Source: Chitinophagaceae bacterium BSSC1 (lineage in GTDB: Bacteria > Bacteroidota > Bacteroidia > Chitinophagales > Chitinophagaceae). Taken from it: a stretch of DNA of 64,000 bases. The stretch spans positions 1,488,001-1,552,000 of the forward strand of contig NKJC01000001.1 in NCBI GenBank assembly GCA_002256435.1, written 5' to 3'. Positions within the stretch are counted from its first letter, which is position 1, and each line of letters opens with the position of its first letter. Both the position numbers and the translations under genes were made by a program. Shown one piece after another: positions 18,039 through 26,611 of the stretch. The notes beneath the pieces are model-generated. The model searched no databases. It was not told the origin of the DNA and was given only the letters and a program-made list of their open reading frames with translations.

Positions 18039-19502
18039 ATGAGAAAATTGATTTGTACCGCATCCTTGAGTTTGATAGTGATGCTGGCGCTGGCGCAGAA
18101 AAAAACAAAGACTGTAGCAGCCAATCCTACTGACCTTTTAAAAACCGCAGCACTGCAAGACCTGCAAGCAGGTTATGAAACAGACAAAGCAACGGCTTTG
18201 CAAATCTGGAAATACGCAGAAGTGGGTTATAAAGAAGTAAAGAGTTCAGCCCTGCACCAACAGCATTTAAAAGAAGCGGGCTTTAGTGTAGAAACAGGAG
18301 TGGCCGGAATACCCACCGCTTTTGTGGCAACTTATGGAAGTGGCAAACCCGTGATTGCTATTCTTGCAGAGTATGATGCTTTGCCCGGGTTGGCCCAACA
18401 AGCCAATCCTGAAAAAACGCCTATTGCGGGTCAGGACGCTGGTCATGGTTGTGGTCACCATTTGTTTGGAACCGCTTCTGTTGCAGCAGGTATAGAAATC
18501 AAAAAATTGATAGAAGCCAAAAAATTAACCGGTACGGTAAAAGTTTTTGGTTGCCCCGCAGAAGAAGGTGGTAGCGGAAAAGTTTATATGGTGCGTGCTG
18601 GTTTGTTTAATGATGTAGACGTGGCGGTTCATTGGCATCCAGGAGACGCCAATAGCATAACCATGACATCGGCGCTAGCCAATACTTCTGCCAAATTTAG
18701 GTTTAGGGGTTTGAGTGCCCACGCATCTATGTCTCCAGAAAGAGGACGTTCTGCACTAGATGGTGTTGAAGCCATGGACAATATGGTGAACATGATGCGC
18801 GAACACGTGCCCCAAGAAACCAGGATTCACTATGTGATTACTGCAGGTGGTAAAGCACCCAATGTGGTCCCAGATTTTTCTGAAGTGTTTTATTATGTGC
18901 GTCACCCCAAACGTGACCAAGTGGTAGCCATTTTTGATCGCTTAGTAAAAACAGCAAAAGGTGCTGCCATGGGAACAGAAACCAATGTTGACTATGAGAT
19001 CATTGGTGGAACACATGACCTATTGATCAACAGAACTTTGGCAGAAAACATGCAACAGAATTTGGAGAAAGTTGGAGGTGTGCAATACAGTGCTGAAGAA
19101 ATTGCTTTTGGAAAAAAACTACAAAGCAGCTTTACTTTTAAAGCCCCAGAAATTGCAAATGCTGCAACCGTAAAACCATTGCAAGCAGTGATTGATGCGG
19201 GTGGTGGTAGTACCGATGTGGGTGATGTAAGTTATGCAGTACCAACCGTTGGAATGGAAGCAGCAACTTGGATTCCTGGTACACCGGCACATAGCTGGCA
19301 GGCTGTTGCTTGTGGTGGAACAGAAATTGGTACCAAGGGAATGATGGTGGCGGCCAAGACCATGACCCTTACTGCAATAGATTTGTTTACACAGCCGGCA
19401 CTCATTGAAAAAGCAAAAGCAGAATTTAAAGAAGCGCGTGGTGACTATCAATACAAAGCACTGTTGGGCGATAGAAAGCCGGCGTTGAACTATAGAGACT
19501 AG
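18039..19502 (+). CDS. Secreted M20-family amidohydrolase (AbgB-like)
   Basis: This 487-residue metallopeptidase/amidohydrolase has an N-terminal signal peptide ending near LALAQ, so it works outside the cytoplasm. M20D features include AEYDALPG, the metal-binding GHGCGHHLFG, PAEEGGSGK, and HASMSPERGRSALD in the dimerisation domain, then GGGSTDVGDVSY and PGTPAHSW near the end. The closest described subfamily is p-aminobenzoyl-glutamate hydrolase subunit B, but exported versions in Bacteroidota are generic amidohydrolases acting on N-acyl amino acids or peptides. It overlaps nothing and is followed immediately by a purine-rich heptamer repeat. The exact substrate is unknown. Confidence 0.88.
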   Translation: MRKLICTASLSLIVMLALAQKKTKTVAANPTDLLKTAALQDLQAGYETDKATALQIWKYAEVGYKEVKSSALHQQHLKEAGFSVETGVAGIPTAFVATYGSGKPVIAILAEYDALPGLAQQANPEKTPIAGQDAGHGCGHHLFGTASVAAGIEIKKLIEAKKLTGTVKVFGCPAEEGGSGKVYMVRAGLFNDVDVAVHWHPGDANSITMTSALANTSAKFRFRGLSAHASMSPERGRSALDGVEAMDNMVNMMREHVPQETRIHYVITAGGKAPNVVPDFSEVFYYVRHPKRDQVVAIFDRLVKTAKGAAMGTETNVDYEIIGGTHDLLINRTLAENMQQNLEKVGGVQYSAEEIAFGKKLQSSFTFKAPEIANAATVKPLQAVIDAGGGSTDVGDVSYAVPTVGMEAATWIPGTPAHSWQAVACGGTEIGTKGMMVAAKTMTLTAIDLFTQPALIEKAKAEFKEARGDYQYKALLGDRKPALNYRD

Positions 19503-19507
19503 AAGAA

Positions 19508-19626
19508 AGTGAAGAGTGAAGAGTGAAGAGTGAAGAGTGAAGAGTGAAGAGTGAAGAGTGAAGAGTGAAGAGTGAAGAGTGAAGAGTGAAGAATGGGAAG
19601 AAGAAGAAAGTGAAGAGTGAAGAGTG
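19508..19626. repeat. Tandem heptanucleotide repeat AGTGAAG (12 perfect copies) with a degenerate tail
   Basis: Twelve exact copies of AGTGAAG run from 19508 to 19591, beginning six bases after the amidohydrolase stop codon. A short purine-rich interruption (GAATGGGAAGAAGAAGAA) follows, then two more copies up to 19626. The same heptamer recurs in the intergenic regions at 26210-26300 and 26616-26700. Reading frames across it (SSLFTLH repeats on the minus strand) are artefacts. Copy number may vary between strains through slippage. Confidence 0.9.
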
Positions 19627-19669
19627 GCCCACCCCGCCCTGCGGGCACCCCTCCCACAAGTGGTAGGGG
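19627..19669. repeat. GC-rich intergenic repeat with hairpin
   Basis: A C-rich stretch following the heptamer repeat contains CCCGCCCTGCGGGC and then a 10-bp hairpin with one mismatch: CCCCTCCCAC (19648-19657), loop AA, GTGGTAGGGG (19660-19669). I have the impression that similar C-rich cassettes occur between genes in many Bacteroidota genomes; that is memory, not a search. No protein is encoded here. Confidence 0.5.
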
Positions 19670-19704
19670 AATTTAGAAGAGTGAAAGAAATATTATTTTA
19701 TAAA

Positions 19705-19738
19705 AAAGGGCTGCAGATTTTCTGCAGCCCTTTTTGTT
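19705..19738. terminator. Strong bidirectional rho-independent terminator
   Basis: A 13-bp perfect stem, AAAGGGCTGCAGA (19705-19717) with TCTGCAGCCCTTT (19721-19733), has a TTT loop and T-runs on both strands. It separates the convergent amidohydrolase (plus) and M16 protease (minus) genes. Confidence 0.93.
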
Positions 19739-19764
19739 TGATTGTTTGTGGTCAGAGGATTAAG

Positions 19765-22503
19765 TTATTTTTTCTTGTCAAAATCTCCACCGTAAACAAG
19801 TACCAATTTTTTAGGATCGATGTATTTTTTCAAAGCCGCATTAACTTGTGGCAATTTCAATGAAGTGACTTGCTTTTCAAAATCGGTGTACCAAGCAAGG
19901 TCACGATTCAGGTACTGATAAGATTCTAATAGGCTGACCAATTGACCATCAACACCCAATCCAATCTTTCTACCCTGCATCCAAGAGTCAGTAGATTTTT
20001 TTAATTCATCTTCTGTGAAACCTTTGTCTAATGCTTTTGTGATTTCTTCTTTTAAAGCAGAATCCAAACGGTTTTTGTAGATAGGATTAAAGATGGCGTA
20101 AACACCCCACTGCGCTACTTTGTCATTAGAGCTAGCGCTGAAGAATGATCCAGCACCATAGCTCATACCTTCTGCTTCACGAAGTCTTTTTGGAATCCTT
20201 GATGAAAGAAAAGCACCACCACCCAATAGTTCATTGGCCATGGTTAAAGCAGCATAATCAGGGTCTACATCATTCATAGGAATATTCATCATACCCAGTG
20301 CCATAGCATTGGCCTTATCAGGTGTTAACACTGTTAGGTCTTCACCCTTCACATCAAAATACTGTTGGGGTATGCGAGCAAAATTGGTTTTGGAATTCCA
20401 ACCATTAAACACTGTGCTGATGGCTTTTTCTGCTTCTGCTGGTTCAAACTCTCCCACCAAAGCACCGGTACCATTATTAGATCCATAATGACTATTGTAG
20501 AAAGCTTCTAGGTCAGATTTTTTTACTGCATTCAAAGCTGCAATAGTTTCGTCTGCGTCTGAAGTATGGTAAATACTAGACTTAGGATAACGCTCAGATT
20601 TTTGAGCAGCCAAAATAGAAGCACGGTATTGTGGATCATTTCTGTTGGCGTCTATGGATGCTTTGTTTTGAGCAATCATTTTGTCTAATTCATTCTGGTC
20701 AAAAGAAGGATTAGACAGGATTTCTTTAAGCAAAGCCATGCAATTAGCAAAATGCGCTTTGTCCGTATTAATATTAATGCTCACCGTGTTGCCACCGCCA
20801 CCAATACTAATTTGAGACTTGATTTTGTCAAGGCTATCGTTCAACTGTTTTTTGTTCAAGTTCTTGGTACCATTACGCAACATAGAAGCGGTGAAACTTG
20901 AAACAGTAGCCAGATTGTCTAGACTTTTTTCATTACCAATACGGAGTTTGAAATTACCAATGATCTTCTCTCCCTTAGCTGGTTTTTTCAGCAAAGCATA
21001 GCGGAATCCATTGGGTAATTTTTTGTACACCGTATTCTTTTTGATATTGGCAATACTGGTTTCAAAAGTCTCGGTTTGCTTTTTCACTTCCTTGCCTTTA
21101 TAGTCTTTTACCAAGGCAGTTACGTCTGCAGTTGGTGCTACTTTAACGCGGTCTGGATTTTTGTCTGGAATAAATAATCCCCAAGTACGGTTAGAAGGTT
21201 TGTAATAATTTTTTGCCACGGCTTGCACATCGGCCAAGGTTAGTTTTTCTAAACGATCTCTGTTTAAGTAGAACAAGCGCCAGTCTCCAGAGCCAATGGC
21301 TTCTGTGAGGGTGATGCTCAAACCAATGGTATTATTGGTAGTGTTTTCAATGCGTTTGATCAAAGCATTTTTGGCGCGATCCAGTTCTTCTTGCGTAATA
21401 GTAGTGCCTCCAATTTGATCTAGGATAGACATGAACACAGTCTTAGCAGAATCAAGACTTTTCTCTTTTGGAACCTCAGCTTGAATATAAGTAAAGCCTG
21501 GGTCTTGTAACCAAAGCATGTCTGAACCAATTCCTGTTGCCAATTTCTTTTCAACTAGGGCTTTGTACAAAATGCCAGAAGGATTATTGGTTAGAATATG
21601 CATCAGGGCTTGGTTGGCTACAAAGTCTTTGTCTGAATAAGCTGGTGTATGATAAAGCATACCCATGTATTGAATATCGCCCACGCGTTTTAATTCTACA
21701 TAACGTTCTCCGTCTTGCACAGGCTCCACAGTATAAGTGGGTTGTAACACACGGCTAGGTTTTGGAATGCCTGCATAGAATTGTTGGATCCACTGCAAGG
21801 CTTTTGCCTCATCAAATTTTCCACCCACCATTAAAATGGCATTGTCTGGTTGGTAGTATTTTTTATAAAAAGCACGGAGGTTATCTACGGGTACTAGTTC
21901 AATATCTTCTTTGCTACCAATGGTAGATTTACCATAGTTATGCCAGAGATAAGCAGTAGACATGATGCGCTCTTGCAATACGCCACCTGGATCATTTTCT
22001 CCAGACTCAAACTCGTTTCTTACAACGCTGAATTCTGTTTTGAGTTCTTCTTTCAAAATCTGGCTATTCACCATTCTATCAGATTCCATGTCAAGCGCCC
22101 ATTTCAGGTTCTCATCATTGGCGGGCATGACTTCATAATAATTGGTACGGTCATACCATGTAGTACCATTGGCTTCTGCGCCTTTGTCTGCAATGGCTTT
22201 CTTAATTTCTTTGTAACGCTTAGAAGTCTTGAATATCATGTGTTCTAGCAAGTGCGCCATACCGCTTTCACCATAACCCTCGTGTCTAGAACCCACCAAA
22301 TAAGTGATGTTCACTACTAAGTTATTTTGAGAATTGTCTGGTACTAATAGCACCCTAAGCCCATTGCTGAGTTTGTATTCTTTAATTCCCTCTACCTGGG
22401 TTACCAGTTGGGGTGCACCGCCTGCGGCGGGCTTGGCATTTTGTGCGTTCAATGCGGTCAGGGACAACAGACCGCAGAACAAGAAGCTGCTGAGTTGTTT
22501 CAT
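19765..22503 (-). CDS. Secreted M16 (pitrilysin/insulinase-family) zinc protease
   Basis: This 912-residue periplasmic protease has two M16 halves in one chain. A signal peptide ends near LNAQN. The first half carries the inverted zinc motif HLLEH (H84, E87, H88), with a downstream glutamate in the FSVVRNEFESGEND segment as third ligand. The second half (from about residue 500) has the fold but no HxxEH, as is normal for the inactive partner domain. Conserved NRxxxxY-like repeats such as NGFRYALLKKP and an LRE.EGMSYGAG stretch fit the family. Such enzymes degrade peptides and signal sequences. It is bracketed by terminators on both sides, so it forms its own transcription unit. Confidence 0.92.
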   Translation of the reverse strand: MKQLSSFLFCGLLSLTALNAQNAKPAAGGAPQLVTQVEGIKEYKLSNGLRVLLVPDNSQNNLVVNITYLVGSRHEGYGESGMAHLLEHMIFKTSKRYKEIKKAIADKGAEANGTTWYDRTNYYEVMPANDENLKWALDMESDRMVNSQILKEELKTEFSVVRNEFESGENDPGGVLQERIMSTAYLWHNYGKSTIGSKEDIELVPVDNLRAFYKKYYQPDNAILMVGGKFDEAKALQWIQQFYAGIPKPSRVLQPTYTVEPVQDGERYVELKRVGDIQYMGMLYHTPAYSDKDFVANQALMHILTNNPSGILYKALVEKKLATGIGSDMLWLQDPGFTYIQAEVPKEKSLDSAKTVFMSILDQIGGTTITQEELDRAKNALIKRIENTTNNTIGLSITLTEAIGSGDWRLFYLNRDRLEKLTLADVQAVAKNYYKPSNRTWGLFIPDKNPDRVKVAPTADVTALVKDYKGKEVKKQTETFETSIANIKKNTVYKKLPNGFRYALLKKPAKGEKIIGNFKLRIGNEKSLDNLATVSSFTASMLRNGTKNLNKKQLNDSLDKIKSQISIGGGGNTVSININTDKAHFANCMALLKEILSNPSFDQNELDKMIAQNKASIDANRNDPQYRASILAAQKSERYPKSSIYHTSDADETIAALNAVKKSDLEAFYNSHYGSNNGTGALVGEFEPAEAEKAISTVFNGWNSKTNFARIPQQYFDVKGEDLTVLTPDKANAMALGMMNIPMNDVDPDYAALTMANELLGGGAFLSSRIPKRLREAEGMSYGAGSFFSASSNDKVAQWGVYAIFNPIYKNRLDSALKEEITKALDKGFTEDELKKSTDSWMQGRKIGLGVDGQLVSLLESYQYLNRDLAWYTDFEKQVTSLKLPQVNAALKKYIDPKKLVLVYGGDFDKKK

Positions 22504-22554
22504 ATAATGGATGGTTGGTCTTACAATTTAATGATGCTTATTGAGGAAACAAAA

Positions 22555-22585
22555 AACCCCCAGTTTAGTTTCATAACTGGGGGTT
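22555..22585 (-). terminator. Rho-independent terminator downstream of lysS
   Basis: An 11-bp stem, AACCCCCAGTT (22555-22565) with AACTGGGGGTT (22575-22585), is followed on the minus strand by TTTTTTG. It lies 65 bases after the lysS stop and before the M16 gene start, insulating the two. Confidence 0.92.
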
Positions 22586-22649
22586 CTCAAATGTAAACAT
22601 TTATTAGAAACGCTAGAATCTCTATACTAAAATTGTTTTAGTAGGGCTT

Positions 22650-24206
22650 TTATGAAGCAGATTCGGCGTCTTTTTCAGTTGTTTCTTCGGTTTTTTCAGG
22701 TCGCATTTGTGGGAATAACAATACGTCTTGAATAGATGCTTGGTTAGTCATCAGCATGCACAAACGGTCAATGCCAATTCCAATCCCTGAAGTTGGTGGC
22801 ATACCATATTCTAGTGCGCGCAAGAAGTCATAATCAATAAACATGGCTTCATCGTCTCCACGTTCCATGAGTTTGGCCTGTTCTTCAAAACGTTCGCGTT
22901 GGTCAATAGGATCATTCAACTCTGAATAAGCATTGGCAATTTCCTTACCATTGACCATGAGTTCAAATCGCTCTACCAGACCGGGTTTGCTGCGGTGTTT
23001 CTTGGTCAGCGGGCTCATCTCAACAGGATAGTCAATGATGAATGTGGGTTGTGTATAGGTATGCTCACTGGTATTGCCAAAGAGCTCGTCTATGAGTTTG
23101 CCCTTACCAATATTGTTTGGAACGGAGATATTTAATTGCTTGCAAACATCGCGCAAGCCAGCTTCATCCTTATCACTCACGTCAATGCCGGTATTCTCTT
23201 TAATGGCATCTAATATGCTGATGCGTTTAAAAGGGGCTTTGAAACTGATGATCTTGTCTCCCACTGGAACGTCTGTAGTGCCGTGCAGGGCGATGGCTAT
23301 TTTTTCAAATAATTGCTCAGTGGTTTCCATCATCCAGAAATAATCCTTGTAGGCGGTATACCATTCTAACACGGTGAATTCTGGATTATGCGTGCGGTCC
23401 ATGCCCTCATTCCTAAAGTTGCGGCTAAACTCATAGACCCAGTCAAATCCGCCCACTATCAATCTTTTCAGATAGAGCTCATTGGCAATCCGCATGTATA
23501 ATGGAATATCCAATGCGTTGTGGTGAGAGATAAAGGGTCTGGCAGCTGCTCCACCGGGAATGCTTTGCAACACAGGTGTATCTACTTCTAGGGCACCCTG
23601 TGCGTTTAAAAACTCACGAATGGTGTTGACCAGTTTGGTTCTTTTGACAAAGGTTTCCCTTACCTGGGGGTTCACAATCAGGTCTGCATAGCGCTGACGG
23701 TAACGGAATTCGGGGTCTGTTACGGCGTCAAAGACATTGCCTTCCTCGTCACGTTTTACCACTGGAAGTGGCTTCAAAGACTTGGTGAGTAGGGTTAATG
23801 TTTGGGTATGAATAGAGGTTTCACCGGTTTTGGTAATAAAAACATATCCGGTAGCGCCAATAATATCGCCTAGGTCCAATCCATTTTTTACCACATTGTC
23901 CCAAAAAGACTTGTCTTCTTCTGGGCAGAGGTCGTCTCTTTTTACATAAAGTTGAATAATGCCCTTGCTATCTTGAATCTTGATAAAGAATACCTTACCC
24001 TTGTCATTGATGCTCATGATTCTTCCGGCCACACATACAGCGGCAAACTGCTCCTTGGTTTCTTCTGTGTATTGATCCTTGATCTCCGTAGAATAGTGGG
24101 ATACGGGATACAATGGTGCGGGATAGGGGTCAATTCCTGCAGCTTGCAATTTTGCTAGCTTTTCCCTGCGGATCAATTCCTGCTCTGACAAATGGTTTGA
24201 ACTCAT
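22650..24206 (-). CDS. lysS: Lysyl-tRNA synthetase, class II
   Basis: LysS charges tRNA-Lys with lysine. The 518-residue protein starts MSSNHLSEQELIRREKL and has an N-terminal OB-fold anticodon-binding domain (VCVAGRIMSINDKGKVFFIKIQD) followed by the class II catalytic domain. Motif 2 is visible in FRNEGMDRTHNPEFTVLEWY and motif 3 in GIGIGIDRLCMLMT. An acidic/Thr-rich tail (EKTEETTEKDAESAS) is species-specific. The start at 24206 sits 36 bases after the rluE-like gene stop, so both may share a transcript. A strong terminator ends the unit. Confidence 0.97.
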   Translation of the reverse strand: MSSNHLSEQELIRREKLAKLQAAGIDPYPAPLYPVSHYSTEIKDQYTEETKEQFAAVCVAGRIMSINDKGKVFFIKIQDSKGIIQLYVKRDDLCPEEDKSFWDNVVKNGLDLGDIIGATGYVFITKTGETSIHTQTLTLLTKSLKPLPVVKRDEEGNVFDAVTDPEFRYRQRYADLIVNPQVRETFVKRTKLVNTIREFLNAQGALEVDTPVLQSIPGGAAARPFISHHNALDIPLYMRIANELYLKRLIVGGFDWVYEFSRNFRNEGMDRTHNPEFTVLEWYTAYKDYFWMMETTEQLFEKIAIALHGTTDVPVGDKIISFKAPFKRISILDAIKENTGIDVSDKDEAGLRDVCKQLNISVPNNIGKGKLIDELFGNTSEHTYTQPTFIIDYPVEMSPLTKKHRSKPGLVERFELMVNGKEIANAYSELNDPIDQRERFEEQAKLMERGDDEAMFIDYDFLRALEYGMPPTSGIGIGIDRLCMLMTNQASIQDVLLFPQMRPEKTEETTEKDAESAS

Positions 24207-24242
24207 AATTTTCTTTTGCTTGGAACCCGCAAAAATAATGCA

Positions 24243-24839
24243 TCAAACCGATTTGCCGCCAAACAGTTTTTCTCTGATTTCTTGCTCCGACAATTGGATC
24301 ATTTCTCCGGGTTGCATCTTGTCTAAGAAAATTCCTTCTATGCTATTGCGTACCAAACGCAAAGTGGGGAATCCAACTTTGGCTGTCATCTTTCTGACCT
24401 GTCTATTTTTTCCTTCTGTTAAAATGAGTTCTATCCAGGGTGCAGGAATTTCTTTTCTAAAACGAATGGGTGGATTTCTAGCTGGAAGTTCTGGATCCTG
24501 TTCTAATATTTTTGCAAGCAAGGGTTTGCATTGATGCAATTTTCCATCCACATTTATTTCAACTCCTTTTTTTAATTGCACAATGGCTTCATCAGTAATG
24601 GCTCCATCTACTTGTACCAAATAAGAACGTTGGTGTTGAAAATTGGGATGCAATAAACGATGGTTGATTTGTTTGTTATTGGTGAGCAACAACAATCCTT
24701 CACTATCAAAATCTAATCTTCCAACAGGATAAACATCTTTGGGAACTTTAAAAAAATCAGACAAAGTTTGCTTGTCTCCCTCTGGTGAAAACTGTGAAAG
24801 TACTTGGAAGGGTTTGTATATTTTAAAGTACTGATGCAT
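24243..24839 (-). CDS. 23S rRNA pseudouridine synthase, RluE/RsuA family
   Basis: This protein of about 198 residues converts a uridine in 23S rRNA to pseudouridine; RluE modifies U2457 in E. coli. It has no N-terminal S4 domain, as in RluE. The catalytic aspartate is in VGRLDFDSEGLLLLT, and EGKNRQVRKM near the C-terminus is the second signature. I chose the ATG at 24839 (MHQYFKIYKPFQVL), which gives the typical family start; an ATG at 24848 is three codons earlier. Immediately upstream is a terminator-like hairpin and a good promoter, so expression may be controlled by early termination. The target nucleotide is inferred from family only. Confidence 0.88.
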   Translation of the reverse strand: MHQYFKIYKPFQVLSQFSPEGDKQTLSDFFKVPKDVYPVGRLDFDSEGLLLLTNNKQINHRLLHPNFQHQRSYLVQVDGAITDEAIVQLKKGVEINVDGKLHQCKPLLAKILEQDPELPARNPPIRFRKEIPAPWIELILTEGKNRQVRKMTAKVGFPTLRLVRNSIEGIFLDKMQPGEMIQLSEQEIREKLFGGKSV

Positions 24840-24840
24840 A

Positions 24841-24912
24841 TAAAACAAAAGTCCCGCAGAAGCGAGACTTTGTATATAGATGGGTTAGTAAGTACCAGGA
24901 AATTAAATTTCC
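24841..24912 (-). ncRNA. Short leader RNA with terminator hairpin just before the pseudouridine synthase gene
   Basis: Read on the minus strand from a predicted start near 24912, a transcript of about 70 bases begins with a perfect small palindrome (GGAAATT A AATTTCC, 24898-24912). It ends in a hairpin GCGAGACTTT/AAAGTCCCGC on plus coordinates (24848-24857 and 24862-24871, one mismatch) followed on the minus strand by TTTTGTTTTA. The T-run runs into the start codon region of the downstream gene, so this could be an attenuator or a small RNA. Confidence 0.45.
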
Positions 24913-24917
24913 TTACA

Positions 24918-24948
24918 CAATATTAAATAACCTTTTTACCAAAGCAAA
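24918..24948 (-). promoter_or_regulatory. Bacteroidota-type promoter for the leader/pseudouridine synthase unit
   Basis: On the minus strand, TTTG (24945-24948) is followed after exactly 19 bases by TAATATTG (24918-24925), one mismatch from TANNTTTG. The spacing is ideal for the Bacteroidota primary sigma factor. Confidence 0.55.
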
Positions 24949-25258
24949 ATTTTTTTTGAACAAGTTTATTAACATTTTTCAAGCGGGTTGTGGATTGCTA
25001 GGCATTCTAGACCGTTTGCAGCATGTAGTTTTCAAGAAATTAGGAAGGTGTTTTGTTTGCATATTCTTTTTGCAATGCCCTGAAATATTGATGAATAAAG
25101 GGTTTCAGCAGATACTCATTTTTTACAATGCTAAAAAAATGGATCAAAAAATCTGTTAGAGAAATGAAAAAAACCTTCTGGTAAAAGGGTTTTTGGAAGG
25201 AAAAAAAATTTCTGCAAAGCGCCAGCCATTACCTTTGAATTGCACAAAAAATAGCATT
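24949..25258. other. Intergenic region with no supported gene
   Basis: This A+T-rich stretch of about 310 bases separates the divergent pseudouridine synthase and lpxD-like genes. A 67-codon open frame at 24956-25159 has no recognisable features and is not supported. The only signal is TACCTTTG (25230-25237), a fair -7 box 21 bases before the lpxD-like start. Confidence 0.5.
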
Positions 25259-26209
25259 ATGCAATTTCCCGCACCTGTTTCTCTTGAATGGATGGCCAAT
25301 TTAATTGGGGCCGAATTGATTGGTAATCCCGCTGCAGTTGTTGCAGGAATTAATGAGATTCACAAAGTTGAACCCGGAGATCTTGTTTTTGTAGACCATC
25401 CCAAATACTATGATACCTGTTTGAATAGTGCGGCTACACATATTATCATCAACACAAAAGACGTTACGGTACCTGAAGGAAAATCATTGTTGGTAGTAGC
25501 AGAACCATTTGAAGCCTACTTAAAAATTGTGCGTCACTTTAAACCATTTTCACCAGCGCATCAATCTATTAGTGATGATCTAATCATTGGAGAAGGTTCT
25601 GTGATTATGCCCAATGTATTTATTGGAAAAAATGTAGTGATTGGAAAAAACAGCGTCATTCATCCCAATGTTTCTTTGTTAGACGGAACCATTATTGGTG
25701 ACCATGTTGTGATACAAGCTGGTGCCGTAATAGGTAGTGATGCGTTTTACTATAACACTAAAAAGAACAGAGAGGTTTGGTACAAACGCATGGAAAGTTG
25801 TGGTAATGTAGTCATTGAAGACTATGTAGAAATTGGTGCAGGTTGTACCATTGATAGAGGCGTTACAGCAGAGACTAGAATTGGTGCAGGTACCAAGATG
25901 GACAATATGGTGCATATTGGGCACGATACCAGTGTAGGTAAAAATTGCTTGTTTGCAGCGCAGGTGGGAATTGCTGGTGGAACCATTATTGAAGAGGGTG
26001 TGGTGCTCTGGGGTCAAGTAGGTGTAAGTAAAACTTTGACCATTGGCGCCAATGCAGTGGTATTGGCTCAAAGTGGGGTTCCTTCTTCACTAGCTGGTGG
26101 TAAGACTTATTTTGGATATCCCGCAGAGGATGCGTCTTTGAAAAGAAGGGAATTGGTTTGGATTAAACGCATTCCCGAGCTTTGGAAGAAAGTGATGGAG
26201 AACAAGTAA
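25259..26209 (+). CDS. LpxD-like UDP-3-O-acylglucosamine N-acyltransferase
   Basis: LpxD adds the second 3-hydroxyacyl chain to UDP-3-O-acyl-glucosamine in lipid A synthesis. The 316-residue protein has an N-terminal uridine-binding-like domain (WMANLIGAELIGNP...), then a left-handed beta-helix of hexapeptide repeats (about residues 105-260: IGEGSVIMPNVFIGKNVVIG). The catalytic His region NMVHIGHD (IAHN in E. coli) and the signature EIGAGCTIDRG are present. The ATG at 25259 follows a TACCTTTG box; the longer frame from 25193 is not supported. It is slightly shorter than E. coli LpxD and is not next to lpxA, lpxB or lpxC, so it may be a second, paralogous copy. It is followed by repeats, not by a gene. 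Confidence 0.85.
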   Translation: MQFPAPVSLEWMANLIGAELIGNPAAVVAGINEIHKVEPGDLVFVDHPKYYDTCLNSAATHIIINTKDVTVPEGKSLLVVAEPFEAYLKIVRHFKPFSPAHQSISDDLIIGEGSVIMPNVFIGKNVVIGKNSVIHPNVSLLDGTIIGDHVVIQAGAVIGSDAFYYNTKKNREVWYKRMESCGNVVIEDYVEIGAGCTIDRGVTAETRIGAGTKMDNMVHIGHDTSVGKNCLFAAQVGIAGGTIIEEGVVLWGQVGVSKTLTIGANAVVLAQSGVPSSLAGGKTYFGYPAEDASLKRRELVWIKRIPELWKKVMENK

Positions 26210-26357
26210 TAAGTGAAGAGAGGATGAAAGTGAAGAGTGAAGAGAGGAGGAAAGTGAAGAGATAAGAGTGAAGAGTGAAGAATGCAGGTAGATTGTAGTA
26301 AAGAGTGGAAGAAGGAGGAAAGTAAGTGTGAGAAATTAAGTGGAACGCAAGATAGGT
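26210..26357. repeat. Purine-rich GTGAAGAG-type intergenic repeat, left direct-repeat copy
   Basis: The region after the lpxD-like stop consists of degenerate GTGAAGAG units. From about 26247 to 26358 it forms the left copy of a direct repeat of 112-119 bases whose right copy lies at 26612-26730. Shared landmarks are GAGGAAAGTGAAGAGATAAG, AGATTGTAGTAAAGAG and the end ACGCAAGATAGGTT. The left copy ends exactly where repeat element A begins. Confidence 0.8.
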
Positions 26358-26589
26358 TACTAGTTTTTTGAATTTTTGAAATACCCCTTTTTTTATACTA
26401 GAACGTGTATAAAAACGGCACTTCTATTTTATACTAGAATGTGTATAAAATAGCACCCTAGATTTATACTAGTACGTGTATAAAACGACCCTTCTAATTT
26501 ATACTAGAACGTGTATAAAATAGATCCCCCCGATTTATACTAGAACAAGTATAAAAAACACCGTTTTTGAAAACCCCGAAAAACAAGTA
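26358..26589. repeat. Repeat element A: five 18-bp hairpin units with imperfect terminal inverted repeats
   Basis: Five copies of TATACTAGAACGTGTATA or close variants start at 26394, 26430, 26465, 26500 and 26536, a spacing of 35-36 bases, all in the same orientation. Each can fold with flanking T and A as TTTTATAC/GTATAAAA. The outer ends are TACTAGTTTTTTG (26358-26370) and, read inward on the minus strand, TACTTGTTTTTCGGGG (26574-26589). No protein is encoded. It is not a CRISPR: the repeats are 18 bases and the spacers are alike. The convergent position between two gene ends would also suit multiple terminators. Confidence 0.85.
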
Positions 26590-26611
26590 TGTCGCGAGTC
26601 GGTTCCAAATT

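Noticed and set aside
19426-19659. 77-residue minus-strand ORF with LFTLHSS repeats
   Set aside because: It is the translation of the heptamer repeat and overlaps the amidohydrolase gene; it is an artefact.
24956-25159. 67-codon ORF between the rluE-like and lpxD-like genes
   Set aside because: No signal peptide, domain or conserved pattern, and no promoter; likely a random open frame.
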